Counted from the first letter of the stretch, positions 22,941-34,400 are shown. The stretch: DNA of 63,995 nt from Lingula anatina (GCF_001039355.2 NW_019773667.1:1-63995); one strand, 5' to 3'. Made by a program: numbers and translations. Notes: generated from the letters alone by a model not told the origin.

Positions 22941-25252
22941 ACCATAGTTATTGCATGCCAGACATACAGACACCCTGAAAATCTAGTTGAAATTCCCACT
23001 TACAGAATACACGAGCCATCTGGCCTACTACCTGAGAGGATACACAGTCTCCAATCACTACGCCCCACTGACAGGGTACCTCACCTGTATCATAGTCCTG
23101 GCTGTGATATGGCTTCTCACCTCCGGCATACTCTTCTTTGGCGTTTGTATGGTAAGGAAACGTTTTTTTTTTAAATGTATATGTTAGAATACCCGGTATA
23201 TAAGAAATGTTAAAATGGAATAGAGTATTTACATGTTTATAGTTCTGTCAAAGTTTAAGTTTTTTTATGATTGTCGCTATGCATAATGCGTCTGCTATGC
23301 TTATTACTATGTTTCCATTGCTCAATGTCAAAAACAATATTGCTCATGATATATAAAATGCTTCCTACAAATTACTTGAAAACGCATTATTTATTCATAA
23401 CATTTTGATCAGAATATTTTAATTTTTTTTCCAAAAAGAAAAACAAGAACCCTTGGCTGTTTCTTCCATGGGTTATTACGACTGTGATCATCTCATTGGC
23501 CTATATCGGCGACTGCATCATGTATTTCATGTACGGTAAGTAATTCCTATAATGAAACACGTCAAAAATTGTATATCTGGTTAATCCATCCGTTCATTTC
23601 TTATTTCTGTTAATTCGTTATTACTAAAGAAAGCTATCAGGAAATTCAATGCATCTTTCGTTATTATATATATATGGTGTCTGAATATTATTTGCATAAA
23701 TGAGGATGTGAAAAGTGAAGATCATATTCATGTGTTGCTATAGTCCTATATTTATGGCATGGCTTCGTTGTATATTGAACAACTTCTATTACTGTGATTG
23801 TGATATGAAATATCATAACTCCATTTTTTTCGATGTGCTTGGTATGGCAAATAATAATATTAATAATCCCATATTAAAAATCTCAAATGCGTTTCTTTTC
23901 AGTGAGCGTCATATGGGGAATAATAACAATCTGCATTTTCCTCGTGCTAATATCGTCAAACGTAAGTGAAAATTTTCTTCACTACCGAATGTCGTCGTCT
24001 TGTAAACCTCCCTGTTGTACCGTCTACCACCATTAAAATTTTTAGAAAAAAAGTCGACTGTCATAATTTTGTCAGATTTTTCCCAGCTATGAGGTAATCG
24101 TTATTAAGAAATCTTTTTCTGTTACCCCAGAGGGAGAAATAAAACTTGTTTTCCTAAAACGTCCCAATTTTGAAAAGCACCCAGGGAACGTCCGTATAAT
24201 ATTATTGGACACGAAAAGAACTGCAATCGAACAATTCAAATTAAATATCTTTTACAACGACGTGCCATAAAAATGTGGCTCATTCTGTTAAAATAGGCAG
24301 CAATGCAAGTAAGAACTAATCTTACCACCAAAGTCATATGAAGTGATTAATTATATATACCAGGACTATAATGTTGTCTGAATTTCAATCTCTGTGTAAT
24401 CATTTTATATTTATAAATTATCATTCGTAGTTATAGAATATATGGCTAGGTTATAGTTGTTGTACAAATGTACTTTCACCTTATTAGATAATTAATAAAT
24501 AATAAGTATTCTATAGCACAATTGAGCTTCACCAAACCCACAAGACGACAACCCCGATAGTCTAAACAATCAATCCAATTGCCGTGAAATCAAAGGTCAA
24601 TCAATTATTTATCAAATATGTATGTATTTATTTTCAGATCTATGCATTACTGTGCGTGGGGTTTTACTTTAAGTTACTCAGGAAGGGAAAGGATGCACCC
24701 CACGAACGCTCTCGATCTCGAAAGGTAAATCATACCGCTGATGCCAATGAAACCCTTTGGACCAAATTGGTCAAAACGAAAATCTTCAAAAAGTCACTCT
24801 GTGTTTCAAGTACCCCCTACCAGGATAACTGGGGTTTGTTTAGCTTAACTTTCAAGGATATATCTCTAGCTAATTCTCTGCAAGGCTCTAAACTGTTCTA
24901 ACCTTTTAACAGAAACGACGTTTCAGGAGTCACTTGTAATGCGTCTCAGTTTTTAGAATGTCTCACGGCAATTTCTTAAACATCAACCAACATCACTGCT
25001 GTGTATGCCATTCTCTTATAGCCTTAAAACGCCGTGCATTTTCTTTCTATATTCTTATAGTCTCACGCACGTGAGGGAAGCCAAAAGAAGGGGACCTCAA
25101 ACAAGGGCTACGAGTACCCTCTCGGGGAACGCCCCACGCCAGAGTATCCAAAACACGGGTTCCGTGGTCAGAGGTATGCCTCAAGGAGTTCGGAGCATGA
25201 TCAGAACCAAATGCCACCGCCGTACGAAGAACACTCTGGTGACCGCGTGTGA
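21585..25252 (+). CDS. Four-transmembrane protein with PPxY tail (DUF4728-like)
   Basis: Exons 21585-21656, 22741-22786, 23006-23151, 23439-23535, 23903-23961, 24638-24724 and 25061-25252 (TGA 25250-25252); all GT-AG, phases consistent, 232 residues. The start MVMDTCLGCLNLRQGTIASG resembles the Cys-rich 'CxNLRxGT' opening of uncharacterised insect/mollusc four-TM proteins. Hydrophobic segments lie at about residues 17-38, 63-88, 95-119 and 122-147. A basic, polar C-terminal tail follows, ending PPPYEEHSGDRV. PPPY is a WW-domain ligand, known in such proteins as a Nedd4-type ubiquitin-ligase docking site; that use here is inference. The last four exons have the same phase pattern and motifs (IPW/LPW; IYA..CVG) as the minus-strand gene at 61344-63722, so the two are paralogues. 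The exact family name is from memory and unverified. Confidence 0.85.
22352..22439 (+). repeat. (GA)n microsatellite with G run, tetraspan intron 1
   Basis: About 32 GA units (22352-22416), then a G run and further GA. Open frames on either strand here are repeat artefacts. Confidence 0.95.
22686..22740 (+). repeat. (ATATT)n pentanucleotide repeat running into a splice acceptor
   Basis: Ten ATATT units end directly in ATATTTGCAG, the acceptor of the second coding exon (22741) of the four-transmembrane gene. There is no separate pyrimidine tract, so the repeat itself supplies the U-rich and branch-like sequence. Confidence 0.9.
22894..22939 (+). repeat. (CA)n(GA)n compound microsatellite, tetraspan intron 2
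   Basis: CA repeat followed directly by GA repeat, about 65 bases before the next splice acceptor. Confidence 0.95.
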
Positions 25253-27151
25253 TGTGAATACTTGACTACATGAGGCCATTTGTCTCAGACGTAGGGCATA
25301 CAATGCATTATAGAAAGAAATTTTGGTTTTATCATTGTTTTACTCATCTTTTGGTGGAAGAAAACAACGTACTGTCTGAGTTTGAAGATTCAAGGATTCC
25401 ACTATTTGAACTGCATGTGTTTAAATGCATCAGGCAATACCGCCATTACTTTAAACAGTTGACCTTTAGGTTCTAATGACGAAGGCAAAAGGTAAATCTT
25501 CCAATCTCTGAAAGGGTGAATTTTGGAGTAAATACGCCTTCCTTTTTCGAGAAGGAAGAAGCTGGAGATAGATTTTAAAGAGGGTCGAGTCTCTCCTGCC
25601 CTTGAACAACGTTTAAGTGATATAATTCGGTTTGCAATGGAGCAGTTCGGATTCCCATTTTCTAAAGACGCCTTCCTTATGACTATGAATATAATATTTA
25701 TTTATAATTATATTTTTATAAACTTTAAAAGTTTTGAGTGGGACAAATAACCATCTTGTGGTATACCAGACGAAAAACCACCCGAACGTGGAAAGTGTCA
25801 AACATGTAGTATTAGCACTCAGCGAGATTTGAGAAAATTCTTTCATATTTTAAAACCTTTTTTATCTCATTCTTTGAGCCTTTTGTACATTATTTGCTAG
25901 ATGCTAAGTAGCATACAGGTAATTTTTGGGATGCATCCCAAGCAAAATTTCGTATGTACCTTGGAAACTTCCGTTGAATTTCTAGTAATAATACATTGAT
26001 TATTTAAAGAATCTCGTTTTTTTTTCGTGGCACAAGCAAGCAAGCAGTTTCAAACTTTTGTAATTGAAGTGCCTTGGTCGATGTCGATCTTTTAAACTAT
26101 ATTTGTGGATAGTTTATGTAAAAATCAAATGTAAAAAAATTATCACATGCATTGTTGCTTATTTATCGGTTGACACTGAGTATATGAAAGTGATCATGTT
26201 TACTTTGTGCCGTTTATGTGTGATATAAATACATCTTTTTATGAAGAGTAATTGCATTTATTCTATTTTCATGAGTAAGACATACAATTTTACTCTCTCA
26301 CGCAATGGCAATAAAAAGTTTATTTATTGACATTCAACTATTTGATAGCCAAATAGGGAAAGTTCTTTTATAGGTCATTAAACTGTTCCGTTCCACGATG
26401 CTTTAGAGCTATCTGAATTATTTACAAAGTGGAGGAAGGGGGATAGGAGGTTCAGATGTAAATGCCAACTATTAAGCATTTTTTTACTGGCCTATCTTTG
26501 TCAGGATTTTGAGTAAGTATATTAAAAATAAACACTTACTTTTCTACATTTTCTCAAGGATAAATAAAATAAGTAAGGTTTTTACAGGAACTGTTCTTTT
26601 TTGTTTTGTTTTTGTTTTTTTTTAGATTTTCGCATAAACATGCTCTTTCTCTCTCCCCCTCCCTCTCCCTTTTTCTCACCTTTTTTATCAAGAGTAATGA
26701 ACAACCATCTTATTTTCTAGATTGTTTATTTTCCATCCAAGTTAAATCTACATATGCACGAATATCATCAACATGTTGCTTCTTGCATCATGATAATTCA
26801 AGTTTTGGTATTGGTTGCTGTTTAGTATTTAACTTGTGAATAAAACGCACTTACAGTTATTTGCAGAAACACGTCAAAAAGCGAGGAGATTGAAATATGT
26901 TCTGCAAAACGGTTCTATAGTGTACAGTGTCTTAAAAAATGTACATGTTTGTTTAGGGTACTTGAAGTTGGGGTAAAGTTTGCGATCAAAATCAATTTCT
27001 TTGACTATATCTTAGCAAGTGGCCCACTATACTTTGAGTAAAAAGTGACAGAAAAAAATATGCAATTAAAGATGACAGAGTAATTCTGAATTCAAACTTA
27101 AATATTTATGCCATCGAATGGAAAATCGATAAGCAAAGGTCCGGTTCTCTA
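25253..27151. other. 3' UTRs and spacer between convergent genes
   Basis: The tetraspan gene (plus) and the VMO1-like gene (minus) converge here. An AATAAA at 26310-26315 could end the plus transcript. A TTTATT near 26726 (AATAAA on minus) could end the minus one. A CT-rich patch lies at about 26644-26672. I see no further gene; open frames in this stretch show no domains. Confidence 0.45.
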
Positions 27152-27210
27152 TTAACAGCACTCGAAGGCGACACTGTTAAGTGCAGTGTCATCGCCTCTG
27201 CCAATGGGAG

Positions 27211-27259
27211 CTTCAAACATCCCCCACTTCAAACATCCCCCGCTTCAAACATCCCCCAC
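27211..27259 (-). repeat. Three tandem copies of a 16-bp unit inside VMO1 exon 3
   Basis: On the minus strand the unit is GGGGATGTTTGAAGYG, present three times where the VMO1 motif [10 protein letters not shown] needs one. The two extra copies add 32 nt, which is not a multiple of three. Confidence 0.9.
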
Positions 27260-28273
27260 GACCCCCAAGGACCTCCATTACTGGAGCTGATGACTGCACC
27301 GTCACTGCATTTCAACTGTAGATCATTCGCGGCCGTGTCATCACCGCGGCCCTGGCGGCCCTCAACCTTCAGGCGGAACCCAACCACGTAACTGTAAAGA
27401 TAGGGGATTTATTAGATTCAACCTAAGATCTAATAAACGGAAGATCTTAGATTCAACACTGGCAATGGTTATCAGATCGAAGGACCTGGTATAAGAGTTT
27501 TAATGTAGGCTTGCAGCAGCCCGAGTCGAGATTATAGATATGTTCTTGTCTCAAAATCATTTAGCCCCATAAATGATTTTTTGGTATTTTCTTCTAAAAT
27601 GCACAGCAAGCCGTGACGATGTAAGTGACTGATCAGTAATTTACAACTAATTATTTATCAGAAATGTTATAAAACATCGCATCTAAGTGTAGGGACTGGT
27701 CGAGTAATGATTTGTGGTCGGAACAGACTGTTTACTTTAAAGGAAAATTCGATTTGACGGATAAATTCCGCATAGAATGTCTTTTAATCGCGTCAGCTCC
27801 ACCCTTCGCCTGTATATATTTCTTCTTGGAGCCATTAATTCTTTTTGCTTGCACTGTCTCTCTGTCAGCCAATCTATTGGCGGATTTAAACTACGAATAG
27901 TACTATCCATTGTTGATACATGACTACTGGATATGGTACTACAAAAAATAGAGATATAAATTACTACCTGTTGCCTGGACAATACACTGCCCGTCCCCAC
28001 GAACCCCAAACTCCACCATGAGCACTAACAGACAGGTGTCCCTTGCATAAAAGAGCGATTGCATTTAGAGCTGTATCATCACCTAAAATGAGAAACGGAA
28101 ATGTGCACTACAGTTTGCTTACAATTATAGGAAACTGCCATATAGGCCTACTGATTAAGTCCGATAACTGATGAATTTTAAAACATACAGTTCACCTAGG
28201 CCTATACGTACATATACAACTTGGTTAATTTTCGTTTGTATGTTGAAATAATTTATCGACAGCAAAGCAACAG

Positions 28274-28941
28274 CACCCTGAGCTTCAGAGCTAACTTGAC
28301 ACTAACCTTTTCACTGTAGCCTATCTCCATCGTGTCAAGTAACCTCTGACGAAAATAGTTTGACCTAGTTTATATAAGCCAATCAAATCCATGTTTCAAA
28401 AATTTTCACCAAAGTTTGGTGAAAACGCTGATTGGTTGACCGTCAATCGGCAATCCTCGGCTGATTCCGCAAGCTCCATACTAACAACAAAGTTATTGTC
28501 GAGTGCGGAGACATCCGAGTAGTTCCGAGTGTATTACCGTACACAAAGAAAGCAAGGCGAGTGACTACGAAAAAGAATGTGTTAAGTTATCTCTTGATTC
28601 TTTGCAAAATATGAGTAAATCGGAATTGAAACCATAGGGTCTAGCAGTTTGAGGCCCTGCATCATTATCTACTGAGAGACGATGTTATTTGCGTGCTGCC
28701 CACAGGTTACGGCAAGTCCCTGATATTCAGCCTTATCTTTGATTGGTCCGGATTTGAACAAAGCGCGCTTTGACTCGTTCGCGTTCATTGGCTAGATCGT
28801 TTAATGAGTCATTGAGTGCGGGCTTTTAAATTTGATTGGCGGGCGGCGGAGGCAATCGAATCTGGTCAGAGGTTACTTGACACGATGGAGATAGGCTACA
28901 GTGAAAAGGTTAGTGTCAAGTTAGCTCTGAAGCTCAGGGTG
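28274..28941. mobile_element. 668-bp DNA transposon with 77-bp TIRs and RecQ-like helicase fragment
   Basis: Terminal inverted repeats 28274-28350 and 28865-28941 match along 77 bases (CACCCTGAGCTTCAGAGC outward end). They are flanked by the same 8 bases, AGCAACAG, on both sides (28266-28273 and 28942-28949), a target-site duplication. The interior has remains of a coding exon: LSLDSLQNMSKSELKP in one frame, then QFEALHHYLL and DDVICVLPTGYGKSLIFSLI in another (Walker A, 28681-28730). This is the start of a RecQ-type helicase domain broken by a frameshift. It is a non-autonomous derivative sitting in intron 1 of the VMO1-like gene. The superfamily is not settled; an 8-bp duplication fits hAT, P, or Mutator-like elements. 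Confidence 0.88.
28563..28770 (+). pseudogene. RecQ-like helicase N-terminal fragment in the transposon
   Basis: The order SELKP, QxEAL, DVICVLPTGYGKSLIF follows the Q-motif-to-Walker-A layout of RecQ helicases. A stop (TAG after SELKP) and a frame change separate the halves. Only the first part of the ATPase domain is present; no DEAH or later motifs occur before the right TIR. Confidence 0.6.
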
Positions 28942-29676
28942 AGCAACAGGGACAATTTTCTGCAAGGAAATGAACAGATTTTATGTCTTTAAACGGCAAA
29001 ACCCATTCTCAGATTCGACGATGATACTCATAAACAGTGATTGTTAACAGAAAAAATAAGAGCATGGTAATTGAAATGCTCTCTTTCCTAAATTTGAATA
29101 ACAATCCAGCACCTTTAATTAACACGGAAAACACAGCCCGAAGTATCATTTTTCATGTAGTAACCTGATCTCCGTGATGAAATGGATCTAAATGACGTAT
29201 AAGGCTTTGTTTTTACATTAGGTGCTTTTGTGTGAGCGTATTTATCATTTCAAAAGTCTGAATGGGGCACGACAGGTGGCCTGCATGATATTCACACACT
29301 CACACACACACACACATATTACTTTGGCCATTTTCAGTATACTTTAAATTAAACCCCTTTTACTTTCTGATGAGCAAATATAATGAAATATTTCTTCGAT
29401 TATATTGTATATACTGTAATTAAATTTATAGTAAATTTCATATATCTCACCTCGCCCTATCGGGGCCTCCACCCTCAACTGAAATCCCTTCACTTTCCGC
29501 AGAGGGCACATTTTGCGAGTAGTTCAACTACCCCAAAGGCCTCCGTTGGGGGCGTACATCTCGTAGGCCGTGCACGTCAAGGCCACGGCTAGCAAGACGA
29601 AGGTTCTTGGGAAGTTTGCCATTGCAGCTAATAGCTGAAACTACAGCAAATACAGCATCTCACTATTTTTGTTTTC

Positions 29677-29708
<32 letters not shown>

Positions 29709-29976
29709 TAATAATACAATTGGCGCATTGCCTGTGTATTTGCAAATACATGCACTGTAAATAAACCTAGATATCTTTATACAGTGTACCATACAGATTC
29801 ATCACAATCGCAATATCATAAACATAACTCAGTTTTCGTCCACAAAAATGCTGCTGTTATGTCATCGGCTCGAATTAGCGACTTTACCCATGCTTAGGGA
29901 ATAGTTCTCTCGCCTGTTTGGTTTCTAAGCACTGGAATCTGTCTGCAAATGCCAAAAGCGCATACTCTTCATAATT

Positions 29977-30078
29977 TTATAGTATATTGGGGGAGTTGAT
30001 ATCAGGTTTGGACATCTCTTCCGCCACAGTCAAATAGCTGTTGTTGAACAGAGTTTGTTTATCCAAAGCAATGTTTTC
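29977..30078 (-). CDS. Possible terminal coding exon of an unrecognised gene
   Basis: On minus, a good acceptor (TTTCTTTTTTTTTCTAG) precedes a 34-codon open frame, ENIALDKQTLFNNSYLTVAE to DINSPNIL, ending in TAA. The composition looks protein-like, but I find no upstream exon to join it to and no family match. A diverged copy without the AG acceptor lies at 30832-30890. Confidence 0.25.
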   Translation of the reverse strand, partial: ENIALDKQTLFNNSYLTVAEEMSKPDINSPNIL

Positions 30079-32190
30079 CTAGAAAAAAAAAGAAAGATAG
30101 AATGGGGTTTAAATTGCTTCTTGGTAGTAGGCATTATTTCATTGTTATTATAAAGAATATTTACGGGACACCTAAGCTTCTTCCTGACTTTTTAACTGTT
30201 GTACAAATAAAGAAAATCCGTTATTCTCAGAAAAAATTGGATTTATCTAAGATGAGTTTAAAATCACTTCCTGGTGTGATGTGACGTTACCTCCAAAAGC
30301 TACTTTTTATTTACCCGAGATGCCTTAAAGGTTCATATTATTTAACGAGAACCGTGACGACTGACGAATCCCATACCTGACTCATCTTTCTACCCGGTGA
30401 TTCGTAATTTTCCACTCGTATTTCCTGTACTTTCAAAGAGATTGAATAAAAGTTTTATTTACTGTGATTTGTGAATTGATTATTTTATTTTCCGTGGACT
30501 GTGGTCACTACCTTCTGTTCATGTGAAGAGAAAATGCATAAGATTCCGGGATTTTCGAGATTTTAGTATGAATTTTCAACGGTATAATACATAGGTAAAA
30601 AAAAAAAAAAAAAAGAATCCTGATATACGCACTTATTCTCAGGAAGGTGCATCTATCGTCACACTTGAGACGTTTTGTCAGCGAGATTCGTCGATCGAGT
30701 TTTGACGTTTCAGGCGCCAACCCGTAGAATAGAAGTGCTTGCGTTACAATCCGTCACACTGCCACTGCTGTACTACTTCTTGTGTTCTGCAACAAAATTC
30801 GAGATTTTGTTGCGTAGTATAAAAGGCAATTTTACATGAAAACAAGCGGAAACAACTTTGATAGAGTCTGCTTATCCAAAGCCGAAATTTCACAGCAAGA
30901 AAAGAAAGGATGTGAGTAAAAAGATTCCGGGATTTTCGAGATGTGATTCAAAAGCGCAGCAAATGATATTACATACAGCTGTGTAACACACTTCTAGACA
31001 AGGCAATCATATTTTATTGTAAAAAGTGCAGTCAAACTACATTGTTTCTTCTGCCAATAGTAGTAGGCCTCATCCACTCAAAGACCTGATCCAATAGCTC
31101 TACGTTTGAAATTGAAAACGAAGTTGAAAAGCTTGTTAAAGAAGGTCAATAAGACAGTATTTTAATATTGATTAAAGTTAAAATTGTTTTCCGTGATGGC
31201 AAAAAAAGTTCCCGCTGCTCCATAGTAAAGTTCAATTATATTATCTTTCAAATACCTTATTATTTTGGAGACCTCTAAACAGTCGGGGAAAAAGTGTGAG
31301 CTAGGGCCTCTCGCAATGAGTCTCTAACGCACTGATGGCCATTGCGCTCTTTTTACAGCTTATAAGTTGCAACTGTCGCAATGTGTGACATTTCAACCAC
31401 CTGTTATGGTGGAATACATCATTTCTACCCCATCCGTACGCCTTTGTTAGATCTTTGGTCAATACTAATGAAGATATCGGTTCTTTTTATATTTCGAATT
31501 ATATCAATGAGTAAATTATTATAGAAACAAAGTTTTGATGAGTGATTTGGTCAATACAGTGTTCTTTTAGGATAAAGAATAGAATATTTATTGTGGTGTA
31601 GAGGGAGGGAAAGCGGTTATCTGAAAAGTAGGTCATCCAGTATGGGAGCTTGGGTCCAAGCTTGTTAGTTGCTGTGCTGAAAGTTTGAATCATTCAAGAG
31701 CTCGAAGATCGATGCAACCACATAGAGAGGTAAGTGCACCAACTTTAGTATAAGCTAACTTAGTAAAGCCGGTAAAACTTCTGGAGTGGGTTTGCTGAAG
31801 CCCTATCACAGAAAAAAAAGCACAGTAATCGTTTTATATTTACATTCATCCAAATAGATTGATTTCAATTCAAATTCGATTTATTGCTCATGTCTCTCCG
31901 ACGGAAGAATGTTTTATAGTCGCCAAGAGGGTGTGACTATCGATTAAACTTCCCTGGTGAAGTTTGACTTTCACTTTAGTCATTGCATCTAAGTCTGAGC
32001 CGAGGACGATATAAATTAAGTTTAATTATAGACAGTATTTTATACTTTCTAAATATCGTGTTGATATGAAAATAAAGAAGCAGCATGCACTTGATGACGC
32101 TGTCACCAATCTGATTATCAATAAAATTATCTTGTGTGATAAGCACTTAGTCTGACGTAGTTGTGGTTTTTGGGTTATTTCAACTGTTGT

Positions 32191-32191
32191 A

Positions 32192-32230
<39 letters not shown>

Positions 32231-32231
32231 A
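32191..32231 (+). repeat. (GA)n microsatellite
   Basis: About 20 GA units with one AAA interruption. Confidence 0.95.
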
Positions 32232-32477
32232 TGTGCGCAAATAACAGCTACGGTAATTACTCCACTTTTTCAATGGGGAGATATTGTTAATTTTACAGTT
32301 ATTACATTTTAACTCACAATTTCTTAACAGTATAACATTCCTGTTGAGTGGTAGCAACAAAATAAAAAAGCATGCTATTCTGTAGTTCTGTTCTATGTAG
32401 TAAAAGGACCACAAATGCCACATAGAATATAATATTTAAGATTATAAAGTCATGTACTACTGTAACTTAAAGTTTTA

Positions 32478-33026
32478 CCCCGTTCACACTACGCTCAGTT
32501 ATCCGGATTAGTTGCGAATTAGGTCACAATTCGAATAAATGCAGTAGTGTGAACGCAAGAGGATTTTGAAAATGCGCATTTTCAAAATCCTGCAAGCGAG
32601 GTGGATTTCTAAGCGCGATCCGGATAACTTACCGGAATCGACACCTGTACAGATCTTACTGCGCATGTGTGCAGATAAGTGCGGGTATCTATGAACGCTG
32701 GTTTATTACTTTAGCGATTGCACCAAACGTATTTGGCGGTCACCACTCACTACAACATGAGGAAACAAACTTATTTTGCCACCTTATACTTCTCAAGAAT
32801 GCTGGAATGTCTTTTGAGTTGCATTTGTCGTCACAAATTTTTGTTGATATTTTAAGATTTCCTGTGCGGCGCATGCGCGAGTGTTCAAAACAGGAAGTTT
32901 AACCTGAAATTTTCAACGTGGGATTCGGATTCGCTTAGCGAGTGTGAACGCAATACCGAATCGGATTCCTTACGAAAAATCCGAATTATAGAAATGCGCA
33001 TTTTGGCAACTGTAGTGTGAACGGGG
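32478..33026. mobile_element. 549-bp TIR element (MITE family 3) with an internal perfect palindrome
   Basis: The ends CCCCGTTCACACTAC and GTAGTGTGAACGGGG are perfect inverted repeats flanked by TA on each side. The inner parts (GCGAATTAGG, GAATAAATGCAGTAGTGTGAACGC versus GCGAGTGTGAACGC) are also mirror-related. At 32561-32590 there is a perfect 30-base palindrome, GGATTTTGAAAATGC followed by its exact complement. No transposase frame. Confidence 0.8.
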
Positions 33027-33644
33027 TATTTGACAATTTTTGCCCATTGAAAAGAACCAGTAATTAAAGTATATGTAGCAGTCCTGAAAGATGCAGATTC
33101 CCATTTGACAAATTCTTCCTATGTAAAATATAGTAAATAATATATAGCAACCTATGAAGGCTCACTTGAATGCATAAAACATACAATCCAATATACAAAA
33201 GTCAATACCGGGGTCTAAATAGATTAAAAGATCCGAGGCTTAACATGTTTAAGATGACTTCAATCATTGACACATCAATTATTTATCTCCAGAAGTATTA
33301 AGTGCAAATGGCAAGGTGTTTCACAGAGCTTTTGTACAAGATTGAAAGTCTACTTGGTGACCTCTGCTCACTAAAGTGATTACAGTCACTTTAGAGAAAA
33401 AAATCAAGAAATATAAGAAAATAGTTTTATGACTAGCTTGTAAAAATAAATAAAAATGAATAAGAATAATTTGATGATAGAGAAGATAATGGTAATTATT
33501 GTGACAATGATAATAAAGTTAAAATAATAAATATTAAGAAAAATATATAGGCAATATTATTATTATTTATCTTTTCAGAATTTTCAAAATATTCAGACGG
33601 GCGTGCCATGATCAAGTTTTAACAGTAAAGCTCCAACCAGCAAT

Positions 33645-34400
33645 ATGGATGCATGGAAGACTTTCCTAGCTGTTATCTTTTTGTGTACAGCCTTAGCTCA
33701 AACACAAGATGGCTCTACAACAACAGCATCAACAACAACAACAGTAACAACAACATCAACAACAACAGTGCCAGGAACCTCAGGAAAATCAGTATCAAAT
33801 ACAACAACAACAGAAACAAGAAGAAGAACTACAATATCTTCAATACTAACGCCAAAACATTTACCCGAATCAGAAGCAAGCAGTGTGCCAACAGTTACAG
33901 CGGGTTTGCCATCAACAATAGCAGCAGTGACTGAATCATCAACCACGGGGTTGTCGAGAAATAAGACAGAAAGGTGTCTTAATGAAAAATTACCTGGTAC
34001 GCAGAGATGGCAGAGCAATATGGAGGGGTCTTCAGTTACTGTGGAATGGGGGTATGGACCTGTAAGTAAACTTATATACAGTATTTAATATATACATGTT
34101 CTATAGTTTTTATATTTCACTATTGTAAATGGGAAAAAAGTTCCATTTTCAACTTCAGTCAATATTTATGCATTGTGTGTAATCAAAACAGCAGTGGTGC
34201 ATTTGGCTACAATAAATTCCCTATAATGTATGCATAGACTGTGTAAAGATGCCTTTCACATTTACTAGTACTAATAAGTTACATGTATGCAAAACTGTAG
34301 CCAAATGAAAAGAGATAAATAATAATCCCTATAAACTGAAGATAGAATTTGTTCAAATTTTGATTAAGTAGAAAATTGCCCATTTGATTTTTAAGCAAGA

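Larger units (their letters stand above)
27152..29622 (-). pseudogene. VMO1-like (vitelline membrane outer layer protein 1), disrupted
   Basis: Three minus-strand exons: 29622-29451, 28082-27968 and 27391-27152, GT-AG, phases 1 and 2. The protein starts MANFPRTFVLLAVALTCTA, a clear signal peptide. It then shows the threefold VMO1 repeat: [94 protein letters not shown]. Known for the family: secreted three-sheet beta-prism proteins of egg coats and other extracellular layers. Two lesions are seen. The first WGSW has TGA where Trp is expected (in 29451-29622). A 16-base unit is present three times at 27211-27259, adding 32 nt, shifting frame and creating a stop at 27229-27231. Without them the gene would encode about 164 residues. 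Assembly error or a polymorphic null allele remains possible. Confidence 0.85.
29623..33644. other. Repeat-rich intergenic region
   Basis: Contains (AAT)n at about 29679-29716, an orphan exon-like frame on minus (29977-30078), a related degenerate segment near 30832-30890, and the motif AAGATTCCGGGATTTTCGAGAT twice (about 30539 and 30921). Also present are (GA)n at 32191-32231 and the TIR element at 32478-33026. No complete gene is recognised. The promoter of the EGF-repeat gene should lie at its right end. Confidence 0.45.

Noticed and set aside
31100-31151. FEIENEVEKLVKEGQ peptide resembling the region before a Gypsy-type reverse transcriptase
   Set aside because: It ends at a stop after a few residues and no reverse transcriptase motif follows.
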